Assembly: GCF_014356525.2 (NCBI RefSeq)
Contig: NC_052518.1
Location: 10,133,864 to 10,197,863 of the forward strand
Direction of reading: 5' to 3'
DNA from: Nilaparvata lugens
Lineage: Eukaryota > Arthropoda > Insecta > Hemiptera > Delphacidae
Length of the DNA: 64,000 nucleotides
In this document: piece after piece, positions 11,444 to 24,462 of the stretch
Numbering within the stretch: position 1 is the stretch's first letter
Layout of the letters: every line of letters begins with the position of its first letter
The notes under the pieces: generated by a model
The model's database searches: none
What the model was told of the DNA's origin: nothing
What the model saw: the letters and a program-made list of their open reading frames with translations, nothing else
Position numbers and translations under genes: made by a program

Positions 11444-11952
11444 TCTCTTTCGATAATTGAGAGTTTCTAATGGATCAATAGAGAATATATCCTCTTCTAA
11501 TTGATTTTAAGAAAAGTAATATTGCATCTTTCACTTTCGTCTTATATAAATCCTATAAATATCTTCCAATCTAGTGTGTTGAACAGATCTTTGACAATAA
11601 AGCATAATAATTATAAAAGAATAAAATATCCTCCCACATACTGTAGACGTCATGTTCATACATTATTTCACAAAATCTTCACAAGATGGGAATAAATCTA
11701 TTCTAGGATACGGCCCTGTATAGACACATTCTACATGATTGTTTCCTAGTGGGAGTAATAATATGTATCATACAGAATACGAGTGCTCAACTATGCACTC
11801 ATGATTAAATCGTTTGTTAAAATACTTCAATTTGTAATCTGGATGTATTTGTATTCGACAAACTCAGGTTATTGTAGAAGTGAATTTCAGCCATTGAAGA
11901 AGATAGTTTACTGATGGAAATTACTGAGATATTGCAATTATTCAAATGCTAA

Positions 11953-12233
11953 TTAATTAATTATTATTTTTAAACGAAAATCCAAATTAAATGCTGTAAT
12001 TCACCCCGAAGACCTCTGCTACTGCAAATATTGACAACAGGGTAAACAGCTAGATGGAAATTCGATAAGCACTACTATTCAAAAAATTGTCAGCACGGAA
12101 GACAAATAATTTTGAATAGTAGCGCACATCGAATTTCCATCTAGCTGTTTACCCTGTTGTCAAAATTTGCAGTAGCAGAAGTCTTCGGGGTGAATTACAG
12201 CATTTAATTTGGATTCTAGTTCAATAATAGTAA
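11953..12233. mobile_element. Two SINE copies head to head forming a palindrome, copy A
   Basis: The left half is the SINE body on the minus strand (gaagacctctgctactgcaa, then gggtaaacagctagatgg). The right half is the same body on the plus strand (ccatctagctgtttaccctg, then cttcggggtgaattacagc). The tRNA-like heads are missing or reduced to cagcacggaagac. The whole forms a roughly 280-bp inverted repeat. The same family occurs at 5539 and 60378. Confidence 0.78.
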
Positions 12234-14611
12234 TAAGAAGGTAGTTGTTGAGGCAGTGGTACCGAAGTCTCTCCACGTCCATTATACAGTGATAAGCAGC
12301 AATTGAGAGCCCTATAATTTGTGCCAACATGTGAGTAACTGAGTTGGTAATTTGCTTTTTCTTCAACTGATTCAAGTGTTGAAGGATACAATAGTGGTCA
12401 TTAGATCTACAAAAGAGATCCTTCTCCAGACAAAGACAACATCAGAACAAGATTGAGTTGCACCAGTAAGAAAAAGAATCCATGGTAAAATTAAGTTTAA
12501 CTGTCAGCATTTCTTATAAATAACATCAATATCCCCCATCCGACTAATGCTGTCAATTGGAGTGAAGCTCACTGTGCTTTGTTCTGGAAACCTTGATTTT
12601 TTTTTCTGTTACAATTTTCATGTAACACTCTGTCCCCTGACATGATTCCATAAAAAAGATGAACGGGAATAATTAATCATGAGTATATTCATCATTCTTG
12701 AATAGGTTTTGGATTTGTATTGAATTTTATGATTTGAGGTTAACTTACATACTTATGATTAATTTCTTTCTTCAATGCTCGTGGAATAATCTACAAGCGC
12801 TCACTCTCTATGAAGTCTAAAATATTTATTTTTTAACCTACACGAAGCTTGTATCAATTTATAATGCGTGATCGTGAAATCGAAAGTGACATTTCGATCA
12901 AATTAGCATTGAAATTTTGAAGTAATCCAAACAAAGATATCGTACCTAGAAACGTAATTAGAACGAACCTCTGAAATTGCGTTGACTTCAAAAAATTGTT
13001 CCAGTAGTTCTTCATAAATATTCTAATCTTCCGAGTGAATATTGAATTCGGGAAGTTTTCCCAAATTCAGGGAACGAACTTCCGTCGAATCCTTGTGGAT
13101 TCTTGAAGTTCTTCATTCCTTCCCTTTTCTTGTCTTTTTCTCCTTGTCATCATTGTTAAGTATTCGTTTATTCACTTAAATAAGACAAAATACAGCATTA
13201 ACTTGATGCTATTAGGCCAGATCAAGTACTCACTATTTATTCTTATTCCATGGTAACTTTCCAATTAAACATACGATTTCTCAATACATTACATGGATTA
13301 CTCCAGATTTCAATGCGAATTTAATAATAATAATATTTTTATTTGTTCAATACAGTACAGTCATTATGAATCACAATTGAACATTGTCATGTACAAAAAA
13401 AATCTCTTCTCTAATCGAAATGTCACTTTAATAATATTCTAGTGTTTTATTATGAATAAATATCACTATATCTCACCAAAATCGTATTTAAAGTAAAGAG
13501 ATCAGATTGAATATGAACGAATGGAGATGAAATTTATATTTCTGAGACTGAATCTATTCACTACTCAAAAGCCATTTAATGATATTTTTACTTCATGAAA
13601 GCGTATGATACTGAAACCATCCAACTGTGAAGCGCAAATTTTTCCCTTTCTTCCAAATGTATCGAAGACTCTAAATAATAGAAGCAGAACCTTTCTATAT
13701 TTAAACTCATGACCCAGTAAATGCTGCCATCTATTGGTAGAGTTTAGAATCACATAGATCACAATACAGACTGTCGTCCAATCAGGAGAGAGTAGGATTT
13801 GATCATTCTACCCAACATGTGCTGTCGTCTAGTGGCAAAGTTTCGAATTAGATTACAAACTGTTGCTGGATCAGTGAGGAGGCGAAGTTGAAGATTAATT
13901 TTCAATTCTCATCCAAACTAAAGCAGAATCAGTGTTATAAAGTCCAAACATTTAAAATGTGGAGACTAAACATTTCTTGAAAGTGCAGATTTTCAATCAG
14001 TACTTGATTCAATATCTCATTCACAACGGTGTCGAGTTTGATATTCTTTTCCTATGTTAATGCTCTCAGATTGATACATATTTTCCCCACCTTTTGTGTA
14101 TAGTGAAGTCCACGTTATAATGGCATTGCTTGTTAAGCAATGGTATTGCTATCCTTGTCTATCATTCAACAGAGCGGATAGCGCTATCTCTTTCTAGATT
14201 TGCTCTGTTGCCAGATCGTCTTTTAACAATTTAGAATCAATAGTTAATTAACAAAATATTTCAACTTATTTATGAAATTATTGAAAAATATAGTTTCTCA
14301 CTTAATAAAACATAATTGATTATTTTAAACGATAATGAACATTTAATAAACCTGTATCAGCTACCGTCTATAGAAGGCATCGACAAGACGGAGCATTGGC
14401 AAAGTTGTTCTCATATCTTTCTCCACTGCCATTATAACGTGGACCTCACTATAGTTAATATTGTGGTAATTATTCATATTAAGCTTCAAATTATTCTGAT
14501 AAACTGAAACTTCTACCAAGATTAATTCTACTAGTATGAATTATTCTGCTGCTTTTGTATTTAGTTTTAGTTTATCAATGGATTGACTATGGTGTAACAA
14601 CCGTAACTAAT
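12234..14611. other. No gene recognised (also 44423-46736)
   Basis: AT-rich intergenic or intronic sequence. Copy A has about 100 extra bases at 13323-13423 (aataataatatttttatttg onward) relative to copy B, bounded by ctaat/ttaat. This is either a small retroposon fragment gained in A or a deletion in B. Confidence 0.5.
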
Positions 14612-14815
14612 CTTTTTACTTTTAATAAAATCTATGGTTTTGACAATCTCTTAGTCTTTTCATTCAATATGATATACATATTTATTCGTAGAAATTATCT
14701 TAAAGACCGAAACTGGTCTTTCTACTTTTAATAAAATCTATGGTTTTGACAATTTCTTAGTCTTTTCATTCAATATGATACATATTCGTATAAATTATCT
14801 TGTTTGTTTTCAAGC
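14612..14815. repeat. 106-bp direct tandem repeat (also 46737-46924)
   Basis: The block tacttttaataaaatctatg...cttagtcttttcattc occurs at about 14617 and 14723, 106 bp apart, with small indels. The same pair is present in copy B, so it predates the split. No gene is seen nearby. Confidence 0.85.
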
Positions 14816-15692
14816 AATTAACTCACGATAGATAATCAAATTTGTTAAGATATTAAACGATAAGGTATTATTGAATAATGATTGCTTCAATTTGTAGTAA
14901 CTGTCATATATGTGTAATATGGAAAGAATTTGAATAAAGTTTGAAAAGTTTGAAGTTTGAATAAAGTTTGATTGTTTTAGTCAACAAATTACAGAGTATC
15001 ACTCTTCAATTCCAACTCAAATACTGCTGAATAAAAAAACTAATTCGAGTTTTTTCATTTGAAGTATATTGATGATAATAAGGATTGCTATGATAAAATT
15101 AATTTTGAACTGTCAGCAATTTTATAGATAGAACCAATATGGTTTACATTTAACAAATTCTGACCAATCAAAGTGGTTCACACTTTGTCGAGATAAAGGT
15201 GAAACAAATATTTTCTAATTAGTTAGAATCGCCTTCTACAGCGAACGGTAAGGAAGCTGCTCTGGGACTCTTGGAGTTTTCTTGAACTCAGCTAATCGAA
15301 AAAGTCATGCTTTGATATTTATGCACGCCGAGTGATCTGTTTAATTACAAACGGATACGACATAACACTCCCAACAGTATCGCTTCTATTGTCTCATTTT
15401 CCCCATTCAGGTCTTCTTTGATCATTGGTGGGAGAAAAAAAAACGGAGAAAAGCAGAAAACTCTGCTGTGATTTCGCCATTCTCAACATCACTCTTTGAA
15501 AGCTGTCATTGCAAGACAACTAGATTAACTTCTTTGATTCAAACGTTTCTTTCCCATCAAAATTCCCAGTAGTATTTTATCTCTATTGATATCGTTGTTG
15601 AATTTCTCTGATGAATGACTGGGAAAAAATAATTGGAAATGAAACGTCATAAATAATTTTTGTTCATTCAACATCAATATTATATTATTTAC

Positions 15693-16775
15693 CAGCAGTT
15701 AACACGTGCTCCAGTCTTTTGAAAGGTCTAATTGAAACAAAACATAAAAAAACTGTGAAAAACTGAAAACTTGACCTACTGAAATCATGAAGAATTAAGA
15801 ATAGGCCTGTAAAGATCCTTAGTAAATCAAGAATCTATATTATAGAAAATTTCAAGTTAATCAGTAGTTGAGACGTGAAGATGCGTCATTCGTGAATTTC
15901 CTATCCCGCACGTGTATAAGACAATTATTCTTTTCTTTATTATACTAGTAGTTCTGTGAACAGTAGATCTCGCGCAGTTATAAACCACAGTCTCCTCTAA
16001 TACTATCCATCAGAGTGAATTCTGTTCTGTCCTATCGTGTCGGCGAGATATCGGTGTATAAATGACTAATGGCTGTTTGGGTTGTTGTATCGACAATGCT
16101 AATAATTTGATGTAAACAGTTATGCTACTATAATCAAAAGCTTACCAAGTTGAAAGTAGAGAATATACTATGCTACTTCAAGTTGTCAATTGCCTGCCTC
16201 ACTGCATGCAATTTATAGTCCATGCAACAGCTGTTTTTTCACTAAGTTACATTGAGATATTGAATTGCATTTGTCATTGCATGCAATTTATAATCCACTC
16301 GACAGCTGATTTATGATGAATAATTCTATTGATTTTCACTCTAATATTGGCGTATGAAGGAGGCTCCTTTTCCTTTTGTATTATCCTTGAAATGCAAAAT
16401 TTCCAAAAACGTTGTATATTCGTCTACACGCAATTTAAAAAGGAACATACCTATCGAATTTCACGAAAATCTATTACCGCGTAGCATAAAAACATAAAGA
16501 GAAATGCAAACCATTGACTTGAATTTTAGACCTCACTTCGCTCGGTCAACTAGCAGTTAACCCGTGCTCCAGAAAGGTCTAATTAAAAATGTGACAAACT
16601 CGACCTACTAAAATCATAAAGAATCCAAAATAGGCATATAAACATCCTCGGTAAATTAAGTATTAATATGCAAAATTTAAAGTTCATCAGTTCAGTGGTT
16701 CAGACGTGATGATGCGTCATTCGTGATTTTCTATCCCGTACATGTATAAGCCAATTCTTTTCTTTATTATATCAT
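15693..16775. mobile_element. Dispersed repeat flanked by direct repeats, copy A
   Basis: Two about 230-bp direct repeats (15693-15945 and 16549-16775) begin cagttaac.cgtgctccag and contain gatgcgtcattcgtga. They flank a 600-bp element starting actagtagttctgtgaacag and ending cctcacttcgctcggtc. The inner element recurs alone at 56965-57645. The inner part contains paired gcatgcaatttata-type blocks followed by cagctg. The arrangement looks like one repeat inserted in another, or a terminal-direct-repeat element. Superfamily not assigned. Confidence 0.65.
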
Positions 16776-17514
16776 ATTATTATAGATGAGAACCAAACAT
16801 TATTTATGAGATTTCATTATTGCTTCTACATTTTGTAATATTAGCAGTGACGTAACGGTTTGAATCTGTGATATTAGTAAAAACTCATAGATTGAGAGAG
16901 TTGGTAATTGTACTCTGATGAGCTGTAGATAAATTGAGAGATAGAGGAGAAGATCTAACTTTGAAGTAGATTGGAGGTTGTAGTATGGAGATGCAAATGA
17001 TGAATATAATCTGAATAGAACCTTCAAGTAGATGAACAGTGCCAATACATGGGCTATTGATATTCTATTCAGATAATTATCTTCCTACAATCACTTATCT
17101 TCAATTTCACAATCACATTTGAGAATATTGGATGAAATATCAACAGAACACTCAAACAAAAATACAGCAATTAAGTTAGTTGCAATTCTATAAAAATTTC
17201 CACAATTATAGCCTATTATTTTGCAAGTCGTAATTTTATTGTCTACCGCAGGAGAATAGAAGGGGCTGAGTACCTCCTCACCCCGCACCAATAGACGTTG
17301 CCAATTCGTCAGGTGTATTATAAGAATATCATTTCTCATTTATAATCAGCTGTGGACAACGTTGATCAACGTTAATCAACGTATTTTGACAACGTTTCAC
17401 GCCAATTTCCATTAGACTATCTTCGTGTGGTTGAATATAGTGTAAAATTTGATGTAACATAGCAATTTTTTGATGGATCAATAAAACCAAAACTGCAACA
17501 ATAATAAATATGAT

Positions 17515-17749
17515 TGGCTCCCAGGAAAAACGTTACAAGCGCCAAAATTTGAGTACTCGATTTTTTATGGAAAAACGTTCCTTGTGCTCTTGCCTATCAT
17601 GTAGTGACATCTATTGATCAATCTTATATACAGCAATTTTTCAATATACATTCTGTGGAGAAAAATCCAAAAAATACAACATGGAAACGTTTCTTTTAGT
17701 TCTTGTAAAATTTGAGAAATGGCGCTTGTAACGTTTTTCCTGGGAGCCA
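17515..17749. mobile_element. 235-bp MITE with 28-bp inverted repeats, copy A
   Basis: The left tggctcccaggaaaaacgtt...acaagcgcc is matched by the right ggcgcttgtaacgtttttcc...tgggagcca. No ORF. Target duplication not clear. Confidence 0.82.
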
Positions 17750-20410
17750 TTCTATTAGTTATAAGGATGATTAAAATATAGCGAGATTTCAAATTTCAAT
17801 CCATATTATTAGGTAGGATGGTTTTCTTCCGCTCAATAAGGGAATTCAAGAGTATTTTTTACATGAGCAGATAACATTCAAGTTTGAAAACTCTAAAAAA
17901 TACATAATTTAATTATGAATTCAATGTGTACAAATTTTAAAATCATCAGTGTTTCTTATAAAATAAATGAATCTACTCAATTCAGTGATCAACCATCCAT
18001 CTATGAAATGCTTCATATGAAAGCATAAAAAGAGATTTTCCTTTAACTAGATCTTCCTTTATTATGATTTTAATTCTGTTGCTGTAAAATACGAATTATG
18101 TTATTAGAACATACTAGCAGAGAGTATCGATATCGTATTTATCGATATTACGATATAAAGATAATTATTATTCATCAGGTTTCTGAAAACCATTGATTGG
18201 TTATGCTATGATACAAGTAAAGGGCAGACAATTTCATTTATATTATCATATATGAACTATATTACTGTATATTTCAATCCAATACACCTTATTCAAACAT
18301 AATATATCCAATGAATCACCTCAGAGAATTGCACGAAGGGTAGAGCACCACGAATATAGAGAAGGACTAACAAAACAGCAACTCATAACAAATAGTAATA
18401 TATAGGACAAAACAAAAGTCAGTGACTGTGAGACAATAATATTATGATTGAACTAATAGGAGACTATCATCCAATGAATGATAGAATTGCTTCAATGAAT
18501 ATTGGGATGAAGTGCATAATAGAATAGTAAAATAGTAGAGTACACGGAATCAACTAATTAATCAAGAGCAACACAAAAATAACTTGGTAACTGATAGAAC
18601 ACAAGAACAGTCGAGGAAAATAATTAACTGGTATTTGAGAAGGTAACTTTCAAAACGTGTTTTACCACAAAAAATCAAAAAGTGAGTATTTATATTACTA
18701 TATTAGTAAACATCAAGAGTAACACAAGAGCAACTATTAGTAAACGTTAACAGTACGAATAGAAGATAACCAACTAATGTTTTGATCCAATGCAACAGAT
18801 GATCGCAGAGCCGGTTTTGTAAGAAAGTTATTTCAGGAAGGAAACCACTGTTATGGAAATAACATCTACCGCTCCTGTAACATTCTTATAATGAAAACGA
18901 AACTGGTTGTTGTTCTTCATTCAACGCAGCAACGTATTGTATGTGCTTATTTGATTCAAGTTACGAAAGGCAATAGATCTGGTTCTTCAGAACATAACTG
19001 TAACTCCACTTGTCACAACATAAGGTCCACTCCTTAGAACAACACTGTTTTAACACTGAAAACCTCCTAGTCTCCAATTTTTTTGGAGTTCTGTTACAAT
19101 TCTACTGGACAATATATTCACGATACCATAGTACTATATCTTATCGTATGATAATATCATATCCAAGTACTTATCGTATGAATCAATCAATATAACATAA
19201 TGTGATACCCTGATATAAAGTATATAACAGTATAGTATTACAGTATAATCACAGTATGGCTCTTCTCGCCTCAGTAAAGAAATTCATTCACCGCTCCCAA
19301 TCAATGTGAAGTTTAGCTAAATCGAAAAAATATCTTGTTATGATTGTGATACCTCTGTATTTCCGCTTCAGAGCTGCATCTCATTACTTCCATCTCAGAG
19401 AACAACTTGTGAGTTAAGCCATACACTGAAATAAGACATCATAAGACAGCTAATCTTATTTTCATGGTAATTGAAATATATTTTTTTCCATTAAGCCTTG
19501 CATTATTTGTGTCTTTCTGCCTGATGGAGTACTGATAGGCTAAATTATCACTCAATCTTTGTATTTTCCCTATTTTACCCTTGACAATTGAATTAAAATA
19601 TAGACCTTGTATATATTTGACCTTGAAATCCTAGTCTTCGTGAATTTTGGGTTGAAAAACCTCTTAGTTTTGTACCCTTCTTTGGACTTAGGACCTAAAG
19701 TATTCTCAGATATTCAATAGGTTGCCGTTTTTGTGTTATGCCCCAATACTTTGATCCTGATGCTAGCCACGCCCCCTCAGCCTGTCATGAACGTGCATCA
19801 CGTGGTTTTCGCGGGAACCGACTTTTGCCTCCGGCTATACCCCGCCAGGAGCATTTCAAATTTTGAGCATGGACATTTTCAATATTTTAATTTTTCGATA
19901 ATTCTGAGCAAGCAAATCTACCTCTTGCAATAATTGCAAAGACTGTAAAATATTTTCGTCTTTTTTGTCCTGTTACTGTCTTTGTCCTGATAGTTAAGAA
20001 CATGAAGAATAATTGCTAGTTGAATTGAGTCTAGCCTTCAAAATTTGTTTGCGTATGGAATTGTTACAAATCAATGAATTCAGTTGAATTATAACCCATA
20101 TAGAAAACATAATATTGTACCAAGTAGGAATACTTGGTGGATGTATGATAAGGCTAGCTACTCACTCATCAATTTTTGTTCGTGGAATTTTTTGCCGTCC
20201 TTATAAATCCAATTAGATAAAACTGGTGATGTCAAACAGGACATGATGTTTGTCAAGTCTGTAAACTATTGATATACTATAGATTAATAGTATGCAAAAG
20301 AAGGGTAAAATATCAAACGTTCAAATATCGATGAGTGTGTCTTTACAATAATCCATAGAAAAACGCTTGCAATATTATTGGGAAGAGGAATAATCACATT
20401 TATTCAAATC
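17750..20410. other. No gene recognised; one GC-rich block (also 49879-52559)
   Basis: Mostly AT-rich. The block 19765-19855 (cacgccccctcagcctgtca, then a CACGTG E-box and cgcgggaaccgac) is much richer in GC than its surroundings and is the same in copy B (51900-51990). It has no open frame with recognisable similarity. It may be an old repeat or a regulatory block. Confidence 0.4.
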
Positions 20411-20510
20411 NNNNNNNNNNNNNNNNNNNNNNNNNNNNNNNNNNNNNNNNNNNNNNNNNNNNNNNNNNNNNNNNNNNNNNNNNNNNNNNNNNNNNNNNNN
20501 NNNNNNNNNN
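20411..20510. other. Assembly gap (100 N)
   Basis: This is a run of exactly 100 N, a conventional placeholder for a gap of unknown size. Sequence to its left is copy A right up to the edge. Sequence to its right is unrelated to what follows the matching point in copy B (after 52559), so the two flanks are not shown to be truly adjacent. Confidence 0.99.
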
Positions 20511-22295
20511 AATTTTCAATTATTAATACAGTATTTTTCAGTTATCAGTGATGATTTAGTGGAGTATTTTTATTTAATTTGGTTTTCAACTTTTCTGAAT
20601 TCTAAATTCCCAGTTCATAAATATTTTGGACTCAAAATTGGACAAACATCATGAAGTGTAAACAAACTATTCTTGGACAATTTCTATCTAAATTGGAAAA
20701 GGACAGTTTTGGGATTTAAGCCTGTTGTTTCTTTCCCATCATCCATAGTTGAGAATTATATTGTATCTATCAATGTATAAATGAATAAATTAATTAATGT
20801 TGATAAGTATTCTATGAAAAATCATAAAAAAGCTCGCGAATATTACTTAGGATTATCTAGGTGAAGTTTAATTATATTCGGAAGTATGAAGAAAATAATA
20901 AATTTGAATTTCTGTTTTATCCTTTAATATAAACAGATTTTTACGTAAAAATTAGAGGAGATCTGTTAAATTAAATTAACATTAACAATTCAATCTAATC
21001 TGATAAACTGCTTAGTTTAATATTGTGACACCGTGACTTATTTGTTTCCTTAACCGATGACAAGTGAAAATGAACGTATAGATGAATGAATGGTTTGGAA
21101 TTTGTATCATTTCCATTTTGTTTCAGTCTATTTTTGAGGGATGTATGGAATAAAACAATATATATATATACAAACAAACATACATTACTGGCTGAACATT
21201 ACTTCCACTCAAGCATTGATCATATAAATTATTTTTGGCAGAGATCAAAATTGGAAATATAAAAATTTACTCATTCTGAATATCACTCTCACATAGAGCC
21301 TCACCTTTATAATATGTTGACCGGAATAGAAAACGTAAAATTTTTTAATGTGTAGGGAAGTTGCAACTTAAAAAACTAAACTCATTAAATTTCCCTCTAG
21401 TAGGCCGACTATCCAAATTTATTATTAACCCGGATGTTGAAAGAAAAAATGGGGTATTTTTGTGTGGTCCTTCGTGTAATTCGAAGCAAAAGTGAAGATT
21501 CACATAATAGAAAAATGTATAGGTATCTAATCTGCAGCCCAATGTTTTGGTAGCTTAATTCAGATGATGCGATTTGAAGCCATGTAAGATGGTACATTGA
21601 AATTTATATCAGGGGCCCACTGCATGAGAAAATACAAACTGATATAATATTTAAGTAGTCAGCTGGTTATTGGAATAGGAAATTATTGAAATATTAGCTT
21701 ACATCCATCTTTTCTCATGCGGACCCAGATGATAGTAATCTGGTTTTATAATCTGAATTTTTTCAAATGGACCTGATCTACATAATAATTTGTATTGTTT
21801 ACAATAGAAGGTGGTATTGTTTGAAGATGCACTGAGGAGAATTTTCCTACATATTAAGAAAAATATGAATATAACTGAGAGATGCAGTTATCACTATTGC
21901 CAGTGGATGTTTTAGTTGTTACGATTTTTTGTTTCGATTGTGATTGATTGTAATGTTTCATTTAGTAGTCTATGATAATTCACTTCTATGGATTAGTGTT
22001 CTGACGTTTAAATCAGAGTGAGAGTTTGGAATTATTAACGTAAAGCATGTCCATAGTAATATTTCACTGATTAATACACGCATGGAAGTTTGATAAAGCA
22101 TTGATAAAGGTAGATTCATCGGTAGGCTATAGATTCCATTATCTATTTCATTTGAAATGCACTAATGAGTCCTGAACCAGTTCTTATTCTGCGTGAGTTT
22201 ATCAATTCAAATTGACCACGATTCAAGCAATTTGTCACAAAAACGTAAGGTACCTCTTACTCATTTGAAAAAGAGTATTGTTTTCTCTTAAAATA
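20511..22295. other. No gene recognised
   Basis: AT-rich, unique within the window. No exon, transposon end or RNA gene could be supported on either strand. Confidence 0.5.
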
Positions 22296-22881
22296 CACCG
22301 TGATTCAAAAAGAATAACACAACTTTGAAAATTGATAACTCTGCAAAGAATAAACGGAGAGTGGAGCACTATCTGTCATCGATTCGAGGAAGCTCTAAAG
22401 TTTTTTTAGTTCGAATTTGGAGCACCACCCCATTGGCACTCATCTGTCCGTGCCTATTTGAATGAAAACTATCCGAGGCAATGGATCGGCCGCCAAGCAG
22501 CTCGAGACAGAGCACTTCATCACTGGCCTCCAAGAAGCCCTGACCTCACCTCCTGCGATTTTTTCTATGGTGGTAAGTTGAAGATAAGGTGTATCGACCG
22601 CCTCTACCAGCTAACATTGAGGAGTTCAAACAAGGAATAACAGCAGCTATACAAACTGTTACGCCCGATATGCTACTAAGGGTGTGGAACGAGTTCGAGT
22701 ATCGTATTGATATCACTCGAGTGTCTGGAGGGGGTCACATTGAACATTTGTGAACTTGTTTTCTAGTTGGGAAAAACTTATTTTAATACTCTTAATTTTG
22801 ATTTGTAACCCAAGTTTCTATTATGTTTCCTTGATTAGATACATATTTTCAAAGTTGTGGTATTCTTTTTGAATCACGGTG
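22296..22881 (+). mobile_element. Internally deleted mariner-like transposon
   Basis: 586 bp flanked by TA on each side. The inverted repeats are about 35 bp (caccgtgattcaaaaagaat at the left, attctttttgaatcacggtg at the right). The residual transposase gene is in several frames. It shows RAYLNENYPRQWIGR, then WPPRSPDLTSCDFF (the Pro-Asp-Leu region carrying a catalytic Asp), then a tail ITAAIQTVTPDMLLRVWNEF. The N-terminal DNA-binding domain and first catalytic Asp are missing. It lies in the unique segment between the copies. Confidence 0.87.
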
Positions 22882-23235
22882 TACTTATTGTACTTATAGT
22901 ACGCGTCCCGTAGCTTAGCCTCCGTGACATTGAAACGGCATATTGGCAAGGTATGGTTCGCGGGGTGATATTCCTACTTCTAAAAAAACATACGCTCCAG
23001 AAAACATAGATCCGTAGTGATGGAGGAAGGTCCCTACAGATGTTCGATGTTTTTGAACAGGTAGTATTGTAGTATAGTGGCTCTCCGCCGATATGCAAAG
23101 CTGCAGGACCCGGACTGTAGCAATGTTGATCAGTACTCATCAAGAAAAACGAGTCCTACAGGAATTAATCTATAATTAATGATTTATTAATCCTTTGGTC
23201 GTCACTCACAAATATATCGATACATGAGAAAATCA

Positions 23236-23345
23236 AATGACCTGGTTGGCTAAGGTTTGGTATCGGAATTCCTCGGGTAATACCTTAATATTATTCCAGG
23301 GCCTCTGACGTGACTTGAAGCCATTTAGACAGTTACCCACAGGTT
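23236..23345 (-). mobile_element. Diverged fragment of the 11318-11443 retroposon family
   Basis: Shares tgacctgg.tggct.aggt, gtgtc/gtatc and cagggcctctgacgtgact landmarks with 11318-11443, but is more decayed and has no clear target duplication. Confidence 0.6.
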
Positions 23346-23869
23346 CAATATGCTATATATGAAGCCTGTTATCATCAGCATTGAGTAGAACCTATGACAT
23401 CATTCAAGGAAATGTAAAAATAAAGACGACTGAATCACAACCAAACTTTCACTCACGAATTGTTGAAAATGAATTCTGTACGATTAAAAGAGCATCCATC
23501 TCTTACGATTCTCATTTGAATGAATTGATTGCTAACAGGAATAGAGTTGGTGTGTTACGGTGATGTTAGGAGATCAGGAGCACTATCGAAAATGCAATTT
23601 TATTAACATAACAGACAACTGTGTCTTGTGTTCCTAAATGATTCAAAGCTTCGAAGCTTTAGTAAAAAAACGGTTATTGCACAACAACTTTCTTCCTCTG
23701 CAAATAATCGCGTTTACGGTGAAGGATGAACAGGTTGTCTCAAAACGAAAGTGAAATCGCCTTTCCTATTCTAGCAAGCTATTGGTCGATATTATAATAT
23801 TCATTTCCCTGTGTTAATTGATTAGGCCTTCTCATCCTACTCATCTGATTAACACAACAGCATAATATA

Positions 23870-24462
23870 CAGAGTGAGTCATATGTATGGGAACCCTTCA
23901 ATAAGTTGAAGACTGTTTTAGATATAATACTGTATCTTTCAGGATGAGATTCTATTAGAATATTTATTAGATTAAGATTATAATAATTTTTATTTGAATT
24001 AAGTGGATTTTTGACAACATTTCAAGTCTCTTCAATTAATAAGATTTAGGTTTTACTTGAAACTTCAATCAGCTACCATTTTTGATACAAGTAGGATAGA
24101 ACATTTTTATTGATGTCATCTTTCTTGTTTTGGAAAGGTCTTCAAAATGATGTACCACAAATAAGATATTTACATTTGAAATATTCGAGTTACAACCCCT
24201 CATTTAAAAAAAATTATACAATCAATTTTATTGATGCCATCTTTCTTGTTTAAAAATGGCCTTTAAAATTATGTACCACACAATGAGTGTTTACATTATT
24301 TAAAATATTCGAGTTACAGTGACCCTGTATGAGGGGTTGAGAATCAATTGTAAGTCAAAAGGAGGAGTATTCGACCAATAACTTACCCTAAAAGTTGAAA
24401 AATTATATATCTGCAACAGTCTTTAACTTATTGAAGGGTTCCCATACATATGACTCACTCTG
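23870..24462. mobile_element. 593-bp TA-flanked inverted-repeat element
   Basis: The inverted repeats of more than 50 bp start cagagtgagtcatatgtatg and end catacatatgactcactctg, flanked by TA. Inside, an about 130-bp block (ttttattgatg.catctttcttg ... aatattcgagttaca) is present twice in direct orientation. No transposase frame. Tc1/mariner-type MITE by its target. Confidence 0.82.

Larger units (their letters stand above)
1..20410. repeat. Large duplicated segment, copy A
   Basis: The whole stretch aligns collinearly with 29301-52559. Position 1 already matches 29301 and the last bases before the gap match 52530-52559, so homology probably continues left of the window. Divergence is about 1% in the stretches compared (about 10 substitutions in the 801-bp exon at 6313). 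A-specific events are a 626-bp RTE insertion (4893-5518), a 203-bp deletion near 2634, about 100 extra bases near 13323-13423, and a 2-bp deletion in the coding exon near 6445. The right edge coincides with an N gap, which favours an unpurged second haplotype over a true tandem duplication. Confidence 0.93.

Noticed and set aside
22874..23143. 90-codon open frame on the minus strand in a GC-richer stretch
   Set aside because: No motif recognised, no convincing splice sites, and it adjoins a mariner element. It could be an old repeat.
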